Below are positions 53,901 through 62,998 of a stretch of 64,000 nt of DNA, piece by piece. Origin of the DNA: Bin80 sp965208025 (lineage in GTDB: Bacteria; Bacteroidota; Rhodothermia; Rhodothermales; Bin80); assembly GCA_965208025.1 (NCBI GenBank), contig OZ242302.1:2852001-2916000 (forward strand), given 5' to 3'. The notes beneath the pieces were generated by a model. It saw nothing but the letters and a program-made list of their open reading frames with translations, was not told the DNA's origin and searched no databases. Both the position numbers and the translations under genes were made by a program. Numbering within the stretch: the stretch's first letter is position 1; each line of letters begins with the position of its first letter.

Positions 53901-56270
53901 AACCATCTTATTCGGTGAATCCACAGGATTATCCACTGCCGTGATGGTAACGGTTCCCGCGCTACTCAAGGCTCCAGGTGCAATCCTGAGTGTGACGTTA
54001 GGGCTCAGGGTATAATCTCCAGATGTAGCCTTGGAATCACTAAGAGCCGACACATTCACAATTGTCTCCGCACTGGACGCAGAACTTAGACGCGCCGTGA
54101 CCGTCGTGCTTTCGCCAGCTTCTGAAATCGCATCTGGAGTTAACTCCAGCGTTACTCTGGGTGTCGGATCTGAATCAAGGAGTTTGAGTGTGGCATCGCT
54201 CACTACAAGACCTTCGACAGGTGTAGTTCCAGTGACTCGTGCCCACTCTTCGGGCTCATCCATTCCATCCTGGATTGGAGCGAACGTAAACGTCCCTGTT
54301 CCATCCATATCTCTCGCTGCGATGGTCAAGGTTTGGTTAGGCACGGTGGTGAAGTCTGTCCCAACAATGGATATGCCCGATTCCACCGAAATAGTTATAT
54401 CCGTATCCGTACTCCGGGCAACATCCAGCATCGCATTCACGGTTATCCGTTCATTTCCAGTGTCTTCATTTACCACGGATGGATAAACCATCAGTTTGAC
54501 ACGAGTCGCCTCATCATTATCCTTGATTTTCAATGTCACATCTGAGGGGCCGATCACCTCTTGTTCATTCGTGATCTGTCCGCCCAGTATTACTGCTTTA
54601 TCTGGCTCATCCACCTCATTATCTACTGTCGTGATGGTCACCAATCCCGTACTGGTGACGGCCCCGGGTGGAATCGTGAGGGTTTGGTTGCTGCTAAGAA
54701 TATAATCTGAGTCTGTGGCTGGGAAGACCGGTGCGGCGGAGATCCTCATGGTTATCTCAGAACTCAATGGATCACTTAGATGCGCCGTGATCGTCGCATG
54801 GTCTCCAGTTTCTGGAAGCGCTTCCGAAGATAACATGAGCGTGACCTTGGGCGGCGGTTTGATGATCGTGAGTATGGCTTCGCTTACTTGAAGACCTTGC
54901 GCCGGCGTTAATCCTGTGACCAGAACCGTCTCATCAGGTTCATCAATCTCATCCACAATCGGTGTAAAGACAAACGTGCTGGTCGCGGAAAGTTGATTCG
55001 CCAAGATATCAAGATATAAGGGAGATACAGCCATATAGTCGGTTCCCTCCTGGGCTGTTCCGTCCTCAATCAAAATGATGAGCGGCGTATCAACGCTCCG
55101 GGCAGTTTCCAGGGTTGCTGTAACTACGACCCTCGTACTCCCATGGTTCTCCATCACCACACTTGGCTCAATCGCAAGCTCAATCGTCTTCGACGTTTGA
55201 TCACTAAGGATCGTCAGGGTCTCATCCATTGGATCCGACCCGCCTTGTTCATTGGTCATCTGGCCGCTCACCGTCACGATTTTTTCTGGACCCTCCACCT
55301 GATCGTCCACTGCTGTGATCGTGACTGTTCCAGTGCTAAATTTACTTCCAGCGTTAATCGTTAGGGTTCGGTTCTCGCTGAGAATATAATCCGAATCTTG
55401 GGCTGGCGGGATCGCTTCTGGAAAAATTGTGATCGTCGTTGTCGCGAGTGACGGGCTGTTCAGGCTCGCTGTGATGGTCGTGAACTCCCCTTCCGCGATT
55501 ACCTCGGGGGATAACAATAGTGTCACATCTGGTTCCTCGCAGGCCTCCAACTTGACATTAACATAGATTGTGATCGTCCCTGCCATATACAGATCAAAGA
55601 TCTTTTTTGGCATACAAATGAGAGGATTTCTGAAAAACGTAACGACGAGTCCTTCGGGAAGACCGTCAAAGATATTCTCAGGCAGAGTGATTAGAGAATT
55701 GTTGGATAAGAATAAGTTTGTCACATTGGAAAGACCTTCAAAGAGATCCTCGTCCAGATCGGTGAAAGAATTATAGTCCAAGTCAATCACTTGCAGGTTG
55801 GAGAGCCCCTCAAACAGGTCTTCATCCAGGTCGCTGAGAGAATTATAGTCCAAAAATAGATTTTGCAGGTTGGAGAGACCGTCAAAGATGTCCTCATTCA
55901 GATCATTGAGACGATTATTGTCCAAGCGAAGCAATTGCAAATTGGGAAGTCCATCAAAGATACCTGTGGGTAAGGAGGTGAGAGAATTATGGTCTAAGCG
56001 AAGAGATTCCAGGTTAGGGAGATCGGCAAAGTCACCTTTCTTCAGAGATGTGATCCTTGACCGGACCAAGCTCAAACCCGTAACTTTTAGCAAATGGGAG
56101 GCTGTGATATATTCACAGTTGTCCGGGATACCTATATATTCCTCCAATTCAATCCTCACTTGCTCTGTTCGATCACAAACGTTTACCGGTTGTGCGGTGC
56201 CATCCACTGCCAAGAAAATCAGAACCACACTCACGATGCCCCCCAGATATGGAGAAGGAAATCTTGACAT
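50949..56270 (-). CDS. LRR-Calx-beta-beta-barrel surface protein A
   Basis: A 1773-residue surface protein. Residues 1-26 are a signal peptide (VVLIFLAVDGTAQ). Residues about 60-215 hold five to six leucine-rich repeats of 24 residues (LxxLxLDxNxLTxLPxxIFDGL), capped by cysteines (LICMPKK, LEACEEP). From about 248 to 1350 there are roughly ten Calx-beta-like modules, most ending in a calcium-type DDDxxTLTI or TIxDDDG. Residues about 1381-1773 form an autotransporter-like beta-barrel (WSVWGQGAFTRIRG, AGLLAAQSWDQGTY) ending in LKW with a terminal aromatic. No T9SS tail. It should be anchored by its barrel with LRRs projecting. It is paralogous with the next gene upstream, with very high similarity across the barrel. 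A sigma70-like promoter lies upstream. Confidence 0.85.
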   Translation of the reverse strand: MSRFPSPYLGGIVSVVLIFLAVDGTAQPVNVCDRTEQVRIELEEYIGIPDNCEYITASHLLKVTGLSLVRSRITSLKKGDFADLPNLESLRLDHNSLTSLPTGIFDGLPNLQLLRLDNNRLNDLNEDIFDGLSNLQNLFLDYNSLSDLDEDLFEGLSNLQVIDLDYNSFTDLDEDLFEGLSNVTNLFLSNNSLITLPENIFDGLPEGLVVTFFRNPLICMPKKIFDLYMAGTITIYVNVKLEACEEPDVTLLLSPEVIAEGEFTTITASLNSPSLATTTITIFPEAIPPAQDSDYILSENRTLTINAGSKFSTGTVTITAVDDQVEGPEKIVTVSGQMTNEQGGSDPMDETLTILSDQTSKTIELAIEPSVVMENHGSTRVVVTATLETARSVDTPLIILIEDGTAQEGTDYMAVSPLYLDILANQLSATSTFVFTPIVDEIDEPDETVLVTGLTPAQGLQVSEAILTIIKPPPKVTLMLSSEALPETGDHATITAHLSDPLSSEITMRISAAPVFPATDSDYILSSNQTLTIPPGAVTSTGLVTITTVDNEVDEPDKAVILGGQITNEQEVIGPSDVTLKIKDNDEATRVKLMVYPSVVNEDTGNERITVNAMLDVARSTDTDITISVESGISIVGTDFTTVPNQTLTIAARDMDGTGTFTFAPIQDGMDEPEEWARVTGTTPVEGLVVSDATLKLLDSDPTPRVTLELTPDAISEAGESTTVTARLSSASSAETIVNVSALSDSKATSGDYTLSPNVTLRIAPGALSSAGTVTITAVDNPVDSPNKMVVISGQASNPQGVTGPLDVMLTIMDDDKTSTLKVAVNPSEVWENDGRMMVTVTTTLDTPRSEDTDVTISIVDGTASAGNDYLASPSTLHLTILADQITNSATFDLTLLDDLIYESEESITINGRSSALERTETRTSLTILDDDELITLTIMDLTIQEDVGIAQVPLEVSPAAPTALIVPYQTIEQSAIEGQDYSLSQGQLTIPVGNTTAIIEVPILDDPLMEPAETFIVRLSEVAGTARDPGEATVTIEDDDVYQLRVEDASALESDRELTFTVQLNPPHPSQTVRVKYETHDGTATATMDYQASHGTLEFSPGMVSRQVSIPLLDDTIEESEETFLFQLSAPEHAALSDVTEARGTIQDDDGEPTVSIYDQEGAEGAGSLLLPVRLSRPSSQLVTVQFASSDGTANAGSDFVTSQGIVIFQRGSTEGKIRIQILEDSEVEADETFRVTLSNARHARIAQETGIGTILDNDGSPTVSVQSVSVSRSVAVFELNLSTSSALPVVVSYASQDGSALAGKDYKPVAGQVIFAPGDVSKTIEVKLLANEPVWQAKTFALVVLSAVNAEVEQARTEAVMEEESEESVQKAYVSRVLRTWASQVVEALSRRMEGMAQCHIPDLSLLHNGTEQRSLGQIFSGCGAEFTQGGWSVWGQGAFTRIRGTDGALSLSSDVTTMLVGADYVWSQGWMAGLLAAQSWDQGTYETPARSGTASSRLTSFYPYVSYQTGAGMRAWILLGLGRGETEVETLESELDASLVALGLTGTLTGSTTGRLGYEVDAFWTTADMENGSDLVVRRIRAGVEGNLRLGQSMQPYLKAALRQDGGDAETGMGMELGGGMRWSTSRLRAEFSGRTLVVHTDEGLREWGLMGSIEYGAPSGVGPLMRVRPLWGNVDGGELWREAPLQFSGLGRTDQRVEMELGYGTPIKKSLGRSIVGMTVDSMGQTYRVGYHLRMREGMQFSVATTARTMETDGPPYSYGLSAHMDLKW

Positions 56271-57068
56271 GATTCCGATAGACTTTATTTAATTGAGATC
56301 CACCTTCAATCAGAAGGCAGCAACATGAAACGAATATCATCCGATGATTTTTCACTATATGAATTTTTGATGAGAATGTCAAGTATTTTTAAAATTTTTT
56401 TTGCAGATTAATCGTGGTGGTTATTTCTCAAGGATCTGCTTCCTTTCCATCTGAATTTGGGATCTATAACTGTGCATGTTTTTAGTTGGCAAGTCAGGCT
56501 ACCTTGGGTCCACACCGAGAGGCGATCTGTCCTTTCATTCATTAGGATTCATGGGTTTGTCCTCCATCAGTGATCAAGCGGGAGAACTTTATTTCTTTTT
56601 GAACCGAATTCGCCTGTGTAGCATTGCGTGAAGGCGAACTTATGGCCACATCCTTACGGTGAGTTTGAGTCTTGATGATCCCCGTGTGCTACGAAGGTTC
56701 TTCAAGAGCCATTGGCTATTGGACTAGGTGAGCAACTTAGAACCCCACTCCAATGAGGAGAATGTGTTCTTTCATATTTGCGGGGAGATCGGATGAATGC
56801 AGAAGTTATACAGGTTTTGGTGGGCCTTTTCTGTATCACCTTGACATCATTGGATTCGCACTGTTCGGTAGTTGGGTTGAATCTCCCCCTTCTGGTACAA
56901 GACGTTTTCCTGCTCCACCCCTACTGCTGAGAGAAGGAACCTTACTTTACCTGTGCAAGTGGTGCCTACCTTGGTGACGAGGTGGTAGTATAATTTGCTG
57001 ATGTTTGGAGATAGATTCTCTCCCAAGGATGGTAGATCATGGTATGTCGTGGATCTATGCTGAGTGGA
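56271..57068 (-). other. Spacer between the two surface-protein genes
   Basis: A 798-bp stretch with no recognisable gene. It contains the promoter of surface protein A at 56354-56382 and an adjacent run of A/T. No transposase or tRNA is seen. The genes are therefore probably transcribed separately. Confidence 0.5.
56354..56382 (-). promoter_or_regulatory. Sigma70-like promoter of surface protein A
   Basis: On the minus strand TTGACA (56382-56377), a 17-bp spacer and TATAGT (56359-56354) form a near-consensus -35/-10 pair, preceded by an A/T-rich stretch resembling an UP element. The predicted start near 56347 leaves a leader of about 77 nt before ATG 56270. Such an E. coli-type promoter is unusual for a Bacteroidota-like genome. 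Confidence 0.7.
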
Positions 57069-60000
57069 TCACCAGTTCAGATTCATATGTGCACTGAGTC
57101 CGTAGGAGGACGGAGTCCTGTTCGCCTCCATCGTTCGTGCGGTGGTGGCTACCGAAACTTGCAGTCCTTGATTCATCCGCAGGTTGTATCCAACCCGATA
57201 GGCGCGCCCGCTCGGATCTAGCGTCATCCCCACGATAGATCGTCCAAGACTTTTCCTGATCGGCATCCCATACCCCAGTTCCATTTCCACGCGCTGATCG
57301 GGTCTCCCCACTCCCATGGAGTGCAAGGGGGCTTCGCGCCAGAGATCTCCCCCGTAGACATTCCCCCAAAGCGGTCGTACACGCATGGAGGGACCCAGTC
57401 CACCTGGCGATCCATATTCAATGGCCCCCATCAGGCCCCATTCTCGCAGCCCCTCGTCTGTATGCAGTACCAAGGTTCGACCTCCAACCTCCGCACGCAG
57501 TTGACTCGTGGACCAGCGCACTCCTCCACCCAGCTCCATTCCCAGTCCTGTCTCTGCATCTCCTCCATCCTGCCGAAGTGCAGTTTCCAGATACGGCTGC
57601 ATGCCCGCTCCCAATCGGAGACTTCCCTCCACACCTGTACGCACCCGTCGGACGCCCAGCTCCGATCCATTCTCTAAATTTGCCGTAGCCCAGAACGCAT
57701 CTATCTCATAGCCCAGCCGTCCCGATGTGCCACCGGTCAGCGTTCCCGTCACTCCCAGCGCAACCAGTGCGGCGTCTAATTCGGAGCCCAGTGTCTCCAT
57801 CTCAGTCTCCCCGCGTCCTAGTCCCAAGAGTAGCCATGCGCGCATTCCAGTCCCTGTTTGATAACTGACATAGGGATAGATGCCGGTCAATCGTGAGGAT
57901 GCTGTGCCAGACCGCGCTGGCGTCTCATAGGTGCCTTGATCCCAGCTTTGCGCGGCCAAGAGACCTGCCATCCATCCCTGCCTCCACACATAGTCGGCTC
58001 CCAAGAGCATCGTCGTGACATTTGAACGCAACGAGAGTGCTCCATCTCTTCCATTCATGCGCGTAAATGCACCTTGCCCCCAGACGCTCCATCCTCCCTG
58101 CGTAAATTCTGCACCACACCCGCGAAAGATGTCTCCCAGAGATCGGCGCGCCGTCCTATAGTAGAGCCAGGATAAATCAGGAATCTGGCACTGTGCCATT
58201 CCTTCCATTCGTCGAGAGAAGGCCTCCACCACTTGGGATGCCCAGGTACGAAGTACTCTGGATACATATGCATTCTGGATGCTCTCCTCGCTCTCCTCCT
58301 CCACCACCGCCTCCGTGCGGGCTTGCGCTACCTCTGCATTGATGGCCGAGAGGAGGATCAGCGAAAACGTCTTTGCCTCCCAGATTCGTTCGCCGGAGAG
58401 CAGCTTCACTTCAATGATTTTGGAGACCTCACCCGGTGCAAACGTAACTTGCCCTGCGACGGGTTCATAGTCCTCTCCCGCATAAGCACTCCCATCTTCG
58501 GTGGCATAGCTGATCAGGATCGGCAGGGGAGAGGGCTTGGATAAGTGCATGTCAAAGATTGCTGCACGGGGGGAGACCATTACATTCTGTACCGAGACCG
58601 TGGGATTCCCGTCATTATCCAGAATCGTTCCTGTCCCTGTCTCTTGGGCAATCTCCGCATGTCTTGCACTCGAAAGTGTCACTTGGAAGGTTTCGTCGGC
58701 TTCCACCTCTGAATCCTCCAAAATCTGGATACGAATCTTCCCTTCGGTGCTCCCCCGCTGAAAGATGACGATCCCCTGCGAGGATACATAATCCGATCCT
58801 TCCTCTGCGGTCTCATCCGAGGATGCAAACTGAACCGTCACCAACCGGGAACTTGGTCGGCTTAGCCGAACGGGGAACAGAAGTGAACCATCTCCCTCCG
58901 ATGCTTGCTCATCATAGATGCTCACCGTAAGCTTCCCATCATCATCTAGAATGGTCCCCGTAGCTTCCAGGTCGGAGAGATCTGCGCCCGTGAGACGTAC
59001 ATGAAACGTTTCGGTCGGTTCGGTTTCCAGATCATCCCGAATCGGAACCGTGATATTCTTGCGCAAGTCTCCCGGTGCAAACGAGATGGTTCCCGTTGCG
59101 GCTTCGTAGTCTTCTCCCGCCGTGGCAGTCCCATCCCCGGTCGTAAAGGCGAATGTTCGTGGACGGCTGTCCTTGCCACTCAAGACGACCGGGAAGATCA
59201 CCTCTGGTTCCGACTCGGTGACCTCCATGTCCTGAATCCGCACCGTCACCAGCGCCTCATTGTCCACAATGACGCCTTCTCCTTCGGATTGTCCCAACTC
59301 CCCACCCGCTACATCCGTCAGTTTTATCTGGAATGTTTCGTCTCCCTCATAGAATGTATCATCCACAATCTTTACCTCAATGAACTTCACGGCCTCTCCC
59401 GAAGCAAATTGAAGCGGGCTTAGTGTCTGCACTCTGTAATCCGATGGATTATTGGCTGAGACATCGTTCACGACAAATTCCACATGAATCTCCTGCCCCT
59501 CGGGTACCTCATAGCTTAGGATCACCTCAAAGCGGGCGATCCCTGCATCTTCCCGAACCCGGACCAATGACTCGAGATGCACTGTTGGCGGCGAATCGTC
59601 ATCCAGAATCGTCCCGATCGCCACAGCTCTCGCCAGTTCCGCATGATCGGGGGCAGACAATTCCAGGAGAAAGGTCTCCATCATCTCCTCTATCTCATCA
59701 CTGAGAATGGGAACGGACACCACTTGGCGGACGGATCCTGGTGAGAAGATAAGTGTACCGCTCTGGTGGGTATAGTCGATGGCTTTGAACGCCGTCCCAT
59801 CTTGGGTTGTATAGGCAACTCGGATCGTCTCCAGTGGGTGGGGCGGATCCAGTGTCACTTCAAACATCAATACTTCGCTGCTCTCGAGTGCATGAGCATC
59901 CTGAACGCGTAAACGGTATACATCATTATCCTGAATCGTAACCGTTGCCACGCCAGGATCCAGCACCGTGCCCGGGAGCTCAGCGAATCGGACTTGAAAT

Positions 60001-62696
60001 GTCTCCGCGGGCTCTGTGATCGGATCGTCTATGATCGGAACCTGAAGGAATGCGGTGGTCCTACCCGCAGGAATCAGCAAGATCTCATCGGCTGCCATAT
60101 AGTCCTGCCCCTCGGTTGCGCTCTCTGCGATCGTTTGAACGGGCACACTCAACTCAATCGGTGCCGCGGGGGTTACCTTGATGAGTATCTGTGCCTCTCC
60201 CACATCCTCCGAAACGACCGTATCCTGAATCGCCAACGTAATCACGGGATCATTATCATCCAGAATTGTTAACGTCACATCTGACGGACCCGTAACGTCA
60301 TATAAATTTTCTGCTCGTCCGCTCACGGTTACCGTTTTATGTGGGGCGTCCACCCGATTATCTACTGCGGTGATCAATACATCCCCCGTACTCGTCGTGA
60401 CGCCGGAGGCGATCCGGAGCGTCGTATTGGAACTCAAGGAGTAATCATGGTGGGTTGCGGGGGAGTCCGGGCGAGCAGATACCTCAATTATAGTTTCCGC
60501 GCTTGACGCAGAACTCAGACGGGCTGTAACGTACGCATGTCCATTGGCTTCGGAAATCGCTTCCGGGATTAACACAAGGGTCACCTCCGGGATGGGATCC
60601 CTGCCCAGAAGTGTGAGTTCGGTTCCAGTCACCTGCAGACCGTCCATCGCGATCCCCCTGATCCAGGCGGTTTCGTCTGGTTCATCCACCCCATCGGCGA
60701 TCGGTGTGAACGGAAACGTCCAATCTCCCTCCCTCTCCCTCGCACGAATTGTCAAGGGGAACGAAGGCACAGCAATAAAATCTACTCCCGAAGTAGCGGT
60801 GCCTGATTCCACCGAAATGGTCAAGTCTGTGTCGGTACTTCGCGCAACATCAAGCGCTGCCGTCACCGTGATCTCCTCCCTGCCCACATCTTCATCAATC
60901 TCGGGAGGTACCACCGTGAGGGTGACCGTGGTTGCCTCGTCATCATCGGTGATTGTAAGTGTCACATCTTCGGGATCGGTGACTCCTTCCGCATTCATGA
61001 CCTGCCCGCTTATTGTCACCATCTTGTCGGGCTCGTCAATCTCATTATCCACGGCCATGATCGTGACCGTTCCTGTACTGATTGTTTGCCCTGCGGGAAT
61101 TGTCAGTGTCGGGTTGCCACTCAGAGTATAATTCAAATGGGTAGCAGGATTGATTGCAGCCGCAGAGATCGCGAGGAAAGTCTCCTCGCTTGATGGCGCA
61201 CTTAGATGTGCGGAAATCGCCGCTTGTCCGTCCACTTCCGAAATCACCTCTGGAGTCAACTCCAGGGAAACCTCTGGAGGTGGATCAAGGATGGAGAGTA
61301 TCGCTTCAATCACCGACAAACCGTCTACCGACGTTGTAATGTAGACCGTTTCGTCCAACTCAATCATATCATCCTCAATCGGTGTGAACGAAAAGGATCC
61401 ACGTTGCGAGGTCTCATGTGCGGCAATCGTAAGATGAATGGGAGACACTTCTGCATAGTCGGTTCCAGCGGTCGCCGTACCTTCCTCAACCAAAACGGTC
61501 ATCGGTGTGTCGGTGCTCCGTGCAACATCCAGGGTTGCTGTCACCATGATCCCTACACTTCCGAGGTGTTCCATCACCTCGGTAGGCTCTACAGTAATTG
61601 TAACCGTGGTGGCATCATCATCATCGGTAATTGTCAGGATTACATCCTCTGGACTCGTCACCGCATCTGCATTCGTCACAATACCGCTCACGGTCACTTC
61701 CTTGTCTGGACCATCTATCTGATCATCCACCGCTGTGATGGTGACGGCACCCGAGCTGGTCGTTGCTCCAGCGTCAATGGTCAGGATCCTGTTCTCACTT
61801 AACGTATAATCCGAATCAAGAGCCGGCGGCGTCGCTTCTGCCAAGATGGTGATCGTTGTCGTCTCGGTGGTAGGTATGTTGAGGTTTGCCGTGATCGTGG
61901 AGAACTCCCCCTCCAAAATCACACCATGAGATAAGGATAGCGTGACCACCGGTTCCTGACAGGCCCTCATCATTCCACCAAGACCATACACCGTGATCGT
62001 ACCTGCTTCATCCAGATCAATGATCTTTTGAGGCAGGCAAATAATGGGGTTCCGGAACAGTGAGACTTCCAGTCCTGCTTCAATACCATCAAAGAGATCC
62101 GCATCCAAGGTGGTGAGGTTATTATCGGACAAGAACAGCGTTTCCAGGCTGGATAGACCGGAAAAAAGATCTGGATCCAGATCGGTGAGAGAGTTTTCAT
62201 TGAGCCATAAATCGGTTAAGTTGATCAGTCCATCAAAGAGATCTTCGTCTAAACTACTAGTGAGAGAGATGCTACTTATTTCCAGGGATTCCAGGTTCTT
62301 AAGCCCTTCAAAGAGATCCTCATCCAGATCGGTGAGAGGATTCTCGGATAAGTTCAGCGTTTTCAAGTTGATGAGTCCATTGAAAATATTCTCAGGTAAG
62401 TTGGTGAGTAAATTCTGGTCAATTCGAAGGAGTTCCAGATTCGTGAGCCCGTCAAAGTCACCGCTCTTGATCGATGTAATACCGTGATCAATTAAGTTAT
62501 TGCTCAAGGCCGTAACACTCAATAACTTGTCGGTGGTCATGTCCTCACAAAAGGTAGTAGTCGCAGCTACAATCGCATACATTACTCGTGGAGTTCGACT
62601 GCAAATGTCAACTGGCTGCGCTGAGACATTCAGAACAAGGAAAATCAGAAATATACTGACTATGGCACCTTGCCATGAGGTAGACCACACTCGCAT
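57069..62696 (-). CDS. LRR-Calx-beta-beta-barrel surface protein B
   Basis: A 1875-residue paralogue of surface protein A with the same order: signal peptide (1-26, FLIFLVLNVSAQ), five to six LRRs (about 62-225, LxxLxLSENxLTDLDEDLF), about eleven Calx-beta-like modules (about 258-1450), and a C-terminal beta-barrel (about 1483-1875, WSVWGQGAFTRMNGRDG) ending LNW. One internal module (VREDAGIARFEVILSYEV) has no counterpart in A. The barrel region is almost identical to A at DNA level, whereas the LRRs differ strongly, as expected if binding specificity diversifies. Ligands are unknown; adhesion or prey/host recognition is the likely role. Confidence 0.85.
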   Translation of the reverse strand: MRVWSTSWQGAIVSIFLIFLVLNVSAQPVDICSRTPRVMYAIVAATTTFCEDMTTDKLLSVTALSNNLIDHGITSIKSGDFDGLTNLELLRIDQNLLTNLPENIFNGLINLKTLNLSENPLTDLDEDLFEGLKNLESLEISSISLTSSLDEDLFDGLINLTDLWLNENSLTDLDPDLFSGLSSLETLFLSDNNLTTLDADLFDGIEAGLEVSLFRNPIICLPQKIIDLDEAGTITVYGLGGMMRACQEPVVTLSLSHGVILEGEFSTITANLNIPTTETTTITILAEATPPALDSDYTLSENRILTIDAGATTSSGAVTITAVDDQIDGPDKEVTVSGIVTNADAVTSPEDVILTITDDDDATTVTITVEPTEVMEHLGSVGIMVTATLDVARSTDTPMTVLVEEGTATAGTDYAEVSPIHLTIAAHETSQRGSFSFTPIEDDMIELDETVYITTSVDGLSVIEAILSILDPPPEVSLELTPEVISEVDGQAAISAHLSAPSSEETFLAISAAAINPATHLNYTLSGNPTLTIPAGQTISTGTVTIMAVDNEIDEPDKMVTISGQVMNAEGVTDPEDVTLTITDDDEATTVTLTVVPPEIDEDVGREEITVTAALDVARSTDTDLTISVESGTATSGVDFIAVPSFPLTIRAREREGDWTFPFTPIADGVDEPDETAWIRGIAMDGLQVTGTELTLLGRDPIPEVTLVLIPEAISEANGHAYVTARLSSASSAETIIEVSARPDSPATHHDYSLSSNTTLRIASGVTTSTGDVLITAVDNRVDAPHKTVTVSGRAENLYDVTGPSDVTLTILDDNDPVITLAIQDTVVSEDVGEAQILIKVTPAAPIELSVPVQTIAESATEGQDYMAADEILLIPAGRTTAFLQVPIIDDPITEPAETFQVRFAELPGTVLDPGVATVTIQDNDVYRLRVQDAHALESSEVLMFEVTLDPPHPLETIRVAYTTQDGTAFKAIDYTHQSGTLIFSPGSVRQVVSVPILSDEIEEMMETFLLELSAPDHAELARAVAIGTILDDDSPPTVHLESLVRVREDAGIARFEVILSYEVPEGQEIHVEFVVNDVSANNPSDYRVQTLSPLQFASGEAVKFIEVKIVDDTFYEGDETFQIKLTDVAGGELGQSEGEGVIVDNEALVTVRIQDMEVTESEPEVIFPVVLSGKDSRPRTFAFTTGDGTATAGEDYEAATGTISFAPGDLRKNITVPIRDDLETEPTETFHVRLTGADLSDLEATGTILDDDGKLTVSIYDEQASEGDGSLLFPVRLSRPSSRLVTVQFASSDETAEEGSDYVSSQGIVIFQRGSTEGKIRIQILEDSEVEADETFQVTLSSARHAEIAQETGTGTILDNDGNPTVSVQNVMVSPRAAIFDMHLSKPSPLPILISYATEDGSAYAGEDYEPVAGQVTFAPGEVSKIIEVKLLSGERIWEAKTFSLILLSAINAEVAQARTEAVVEEESEESIQNAYVSRVLRTWASQVVEAFSRRMEGMAQCQIPDLSWLYYRTARRSLGDIFRGCGAEFTQGGWSVWGQGAFTRMNGRDGALSLRSNVTTMLLGADYVWRQGWMAGLLAAQSWDQGTYETPARSGTASSRLTGIYPYVSYQTGTGMRAWLLLGLGRGETEMETLGSELDAALVALGVTGTLTGGTSGRLGYEIDAFWATANLENGSELGVRRVRTGVEGSLRLGAGMQPYLETALRQDGGDAETGLGMELGGGVRWSTSQLRAEVGGRTLVLHTDEGLREWGLMGAIEYGSPGGLGPSMRVRPLWGNVYGGDLWREAPLHSMGVGRPDQRVEMELGYGMPIRKSLGRSIVGMTLDPSGRAYRVGYNLRMNQGLQVSVATTARTMEANRTPSSYGLSAHMNLNW

Positions 62697-62998
62697 GAGT
62701 CTGAGTGGATGTAGTCCGCTCCCAAACGGAAGAGAATCGAAAAAAGTTAAATCACAAGATGTTCAACGACAATACAAATTACGGTCGACGACAAAACTTT
62801 TTACGGTTCAAGAAATCCAAAGTTTAACCATGGAGGAGCACATTTCATTGAGGCGGAGCAGCGAGCTGCGACGCCTCAATGAAGATGGTAATTTCCACGA
62901 TTTGGTCCATGTCTGATCTCTCTGTTGGCCTGCTGGACACGGACAACAGCAGGCAGATTCACTTTTAATTGTGTTCCAAGGGTTCATGTGTTGATTGG
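62697..62998. other. Spacer between surface protein B and the IS21 element
   Basis: A 302-bp gap with no gene. It includes the 36-bp palindrome at 62846-62881 and a second inverted repeat, CCTGCTG...CAGCAGG at about 62929-62953. Part of it must be the terminal region of the IS21 element, but I cannot fix the boundary because the other end is outside the window. Confidence 0.5.
62846..62881. repeat. 36-bp near-perfect palindrome
   Basis: CATTGAGGCG and CGCCTCAATG form 10-bp outer arms; inside them are opposed GA dinucleotides and inner arms GCAGC/GCTGC around a GA centre. It would fold into a hairpin with tandem G-A mismatches. No T tract follows on either side, so it is not a standard terminator. 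It lies about 150 bp upstream of surface protein B. Confidence 0.85.
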
